In this document: positions 4,478-6,120 of the stretch, one piece after another | How the letters are laid out: each line of letters opens with the position of its first letter | Position numbering within the stretch: position 1 is the first letter of the stretch | Assembly (NCBI GenBank): GCA_900554525.1 | Contig: USHL01000093.1 | Coordinates: 1-6,120, forward strand | Direction of reading: 5' to 3' | DNA: 6,120 nt | Source of the DNA: an uncultured Oscillospiraceae bacterium | GTDB lineage: Bacteria; Bacillota; Clostridia; Oscillospirales; Acutalibacteraceae | Notes under the pieces: generated by a model | What the model saw: only the letters and a program-made list of their open reading frames with translations | Told to the model about the DNA's origin: nothing | Databases searched by the model: none | Position numbers and translations under genes: made by a program

Positions 4478-5503
4478 ATGTCACAAAATGAAAACCGGCT
4501 GTTTCCGGACGGACCGGAGGTGCCTCTGCCGGTTTCGGGAGCCGAAATTTATAACGGCATGGCCTTTGACGGCGAATATTATTACCTTACCGTCAATAAT
4601 GAAGCTGAAATTGTTGTGCTGGACTGTGAGCTGTCAATTGTAAAAACCGCCGCTGTACGCAGGTGCTATACGGCACTTTGCTACGATTCCGTTCGCTCCT
4701 GCTTTTGGGCGGCCTCGGATAAATGCTGCGGGACACTTTTTAAGCTTGACGGATGTCTGAAGGAAATCGACTGCATATTGCTTGGCTGTTCTATCGGTTT
4801 TATAACCGATATTTCGTTTTGCTGTGACAGCGGAAAGCTTTTGATTTCGTCCGGAAATAAGCTTATAGAAACCGATCCGTCTGACTGTACAGTGCGTACT
4901 GTCAGGGAGGAAAGAAGCGATGCGCTTATATTGGCGGTAGGGTGTCTTCCGCCGTTTATAATTTATTATATTTTACGGGACTGTAAGGCATATTTTGTAA
5001 TAACAAATCCTCAAGGTGAGCTTCTTGCAGAAGAGCTTGCTCCGAAATTTATATCGGTGCGCTCTATTCTGTTGGATTTTTATATATGCGACAAGGAAGG
5101 TAAAAGTCTTATTCTGCTGGCACATAAGCACGGCAAATACCCATATCTGTTTTGTGTGCCCCTGCGGAGGGAAATAGCCTGCCGTCTTTTTGACTGCAAT
5201 TCGGAGTGTGTGGACAGGGCGAAAAACCGCTGTCGCGGAAAGCGTGCCTGCGCAGATATAATAGAATCAATAGCCTTGCAGGAAGCGGCGGTCGCACATA
5301 TCCTGAACGCCGAAGGAGAAAAGCTTCAAAAAATGATTTCAGAACAGAAAGATCCGTGTCTTATTTTGAAAGCCAATGAATCGGTTCAGAAAACAATAGT
5401 TTACGCTACCCACCTTGAACAGCTGCTTTACGATAAGCTGGAATCGGTTAAGGAAATATGCGGATTTAAAGAAGAAGCAGAGTATAAAGAAAACTCAGTC
5501 TGA
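4478..5503 (+). CDS. Cysteine-rich propeller-like protein with C-terminal HILNAEG helical domain, 341 residues
   Basis: There is no signal peptide or clear membrane helix. Residues 24-250 show repeating beta-strand units of a propeller type: YNGMAFDGEYYYLTVNNEAE, then IVVLD, YTALCYDSVRSCFWAASDKC, GTLFKLDGCLKEIDCI, and a similar block near 106-133. This is how WD/NHL-like or DUF6923-like blades look, but I cannot assign a named family. The protein has 23 cysteines, all but two of them within residues 50-258, which is high for a cytoplasmic protein. Residues 257-329 are the helical domain (ADIIESIALQEAAVAH, ILNAEGEKLQK, then NESVQKTIVYATHLEQLLYD), shared with the two minus-strand neighbours. 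The C-terminus (KENSV) is encoded inside the terminator hairpin. Cysteine richness together with this tail suggests a cross-linked spore or surface layer component; this is inference. The catalytic role, if any, is unknown. Confidence 0.85.
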   Translation: MSQNENRLFPDGPEVPLPVSGAEIYNGMAFDGEYYYLTVNNEAEIVVLDCELSIVKTAAVRRCYTALCYDSVRSCFWAASDKCCGTLFKLDGCLKEIDCILLGCSIGFITDISFCCDSGKLLISSGNKLIETDPSDCTVRTVREERSDALILAVGCLPPFIIYYILRDCKAYFVITNPQGELLAEELAPKFISVRSILLDFYICDKEGKSLILLAHKHGKYPYLFCVPLRREIACRLFDCNSECVDRAKNRCRGKRACADIIESIALQEAAVAHILNAEGEKLQKMISEQKDPCLILKANESVQKTIVYATHLEQLLYDKLESVKEICGFKEEAEYKENSV

Positions 5504-5526
5504 ATTATTCAGACTGAGTTTTCTTT
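5486..5526. terminator. Bidirectional palindromic terminator overlapping both convergent stop codons
   Basis: A perfect 19-bp stem (5486-5504 with 5508-5526) has a 3-nt TTA loop. The core is ACTCAGTCTGAA, flanked by an A tract on the left and a T tract on the right, so both strands carry a stem followed by T residues. It holds the last codons and stop of the Cys-rich gene (stop 5501-5503) and of the MATE gene on the other strand (stop 5509-5511). Confidence 0.9.
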
Positions 5527-6120
5527 CGCTTTCAGTTCGAGAGAAAGTCTTTTTAGAAGAATAAAGGCCAAAACTGCGGCTAATACCGAAGTTGCGGCAA
5601 AATTCAGCCAAATGCCTGTAAGTCCCAGCGGCCAGAGTATCACTATAAATATTACGGGGAAAATCAGCGCTGTGGAAACCGAAATCAGGGAAGCCGGTAT
5701 CGGCTTTTCAATTGCCAGCATATAGCTCTGCGTGGCGAAGGAAAACCACCGCGTAACATACGTAAGGCTAAAAAGCTGGAGAGCCCCCACCGAAATGCTC
5801 AGGATTTCTTGGCCGGCTTCGGCCATAAACAGTTTGGTGATCTGCTCCGGGAACAGTGCAATTACAAACACCGCCAGGAGGGAAACTATTCCGCTGGCAA
5901 CAAAACAGCAGCGCTCGATGGCCCGCACCCGGGAAAACTTTTGCGCGCCCCAGTTATACCCGACAGCTGGCTGAAGGGAATCGCACATGCCATACAGCAG
6001 CGGCTGAATGAATCCCTCCGCAAACATCAGAATGCCATAGACCGATACGGCGGCCTCACCTCCCAGGCGCACCAGGATCGCGTTCATCAAAATAGACGTC
6101 ACCCTGCCCGCAATATTGTT
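5509..6120 (-). CDS. MATE-family multidrug/Na+ (or H+) antiporter, C-terminal half
   Basis: The frame is open from the window edge at 6120 to a stop at 5509-5511 and gives 203 residues, roughly the second half of a usual MATE protein of about 450. The start codon lies outside the window. A GTG at 6102 is an internal valine. The diagnostic segment is DSLQPAVGYNWGAQKFSRVR (residues 47-66 of the fragment), the repeat-half motif of the family. It is followed by four to five hydrophobic helices (for example VASGIVSLLAVFVIALF and ISVSTALIFPVIFIVILWPL). EKPIPASLIS in a loop between helices is also family-like. Such transporters export cationic drugs or metabolites across the inner membrane. The substrate cannot be told here. 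The gene is convergent with the Cys-rich gene and shares its terminator. Confidence 0.92.
   Translation of the reverse strand, partial: NNIAGRVTSILMNAILVRLGGEAAVSVYGILMFAEGFIQPLLYGMCDSLQPAVGYNWGAQKFSRVRAIERCCFVASGIVSLLAVFVIALFPEQITKLFMAEAGQEILSISVGALQLFSLTYVTRWFSFATQSYMLAIEKPIPASLISVSTALIFPVIFIVILWPLGLTGIWLNFAATSVLAAVLAFILLKRLSLELKAKENSV

Overview
The window looks like chromosomal DNA from an anaerobic, probably spore-forming Clostridia bacterium, of the Oscillospirales/Ruminococcaceae type. I infer this from the moderately AT-rich intergenic DNA, strong GGAGG-type ribosome binding sites, consensus sigma-A promoters, several compact intrinsic terminators, and protein families typical of that group. 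There is no rRNA, tRNA, CRISPR array or recognisable transposase.

Left part (1-2820). The window opens with the N-terminus of a small membrane protein on the minus strand (1-169). Next comes a membrane-anchored protein with a long Ser/Asn-rich stalk and a His/Cys-bearing outer domain (340-1065, minus), which has its own near-perfect promoter and terminator. Diverging from it is a complete rhamnulokinase gene, rhaB (1263-2729, plus). No other rhamnose gene is visible. rhaB runs straight into a 91-nt inverted repeat that also abuts the next, convergent gene.

Middle part (2821-5503). This is the most interesting region. After a 75-residue OB-fold-like protein (2821-3048, minus) come three loci that share one C-terminal helical domain, marked by the motif HILNAEGEKLQK. 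The first is a 99-residue stand-alone copy (3211-3510, minus). The second is a degraded gene just upstream of it (about 3518-4281, minus). When two single-base frameshifts are corrected it encodes a DUF6923-like beta-propeller domain followed by the helical domain. The third is an intact 341-residue protein on the plus strand (4478-5503), with a propeller-like region containing many cysteines followed by the same helical domain. The same tail is therefore carried alone, behind one type of beta domain, and behind another. From the cysteine content and from remembered occurrences of related segments in Firmicute surface and spore-associated proteins, I infer a spore-surface or cell-surface assembly module. 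The sequence alone does not prove this.

Right part (5486-6120). A very strong palindromic terminator separates the 341-residue gene from a convergent MATE-family efflux transporter, of which only the C-terminal half lies in the window. The palindrome contains the ends of both reading frames, so both proteins finish with the same residues, KENSV.
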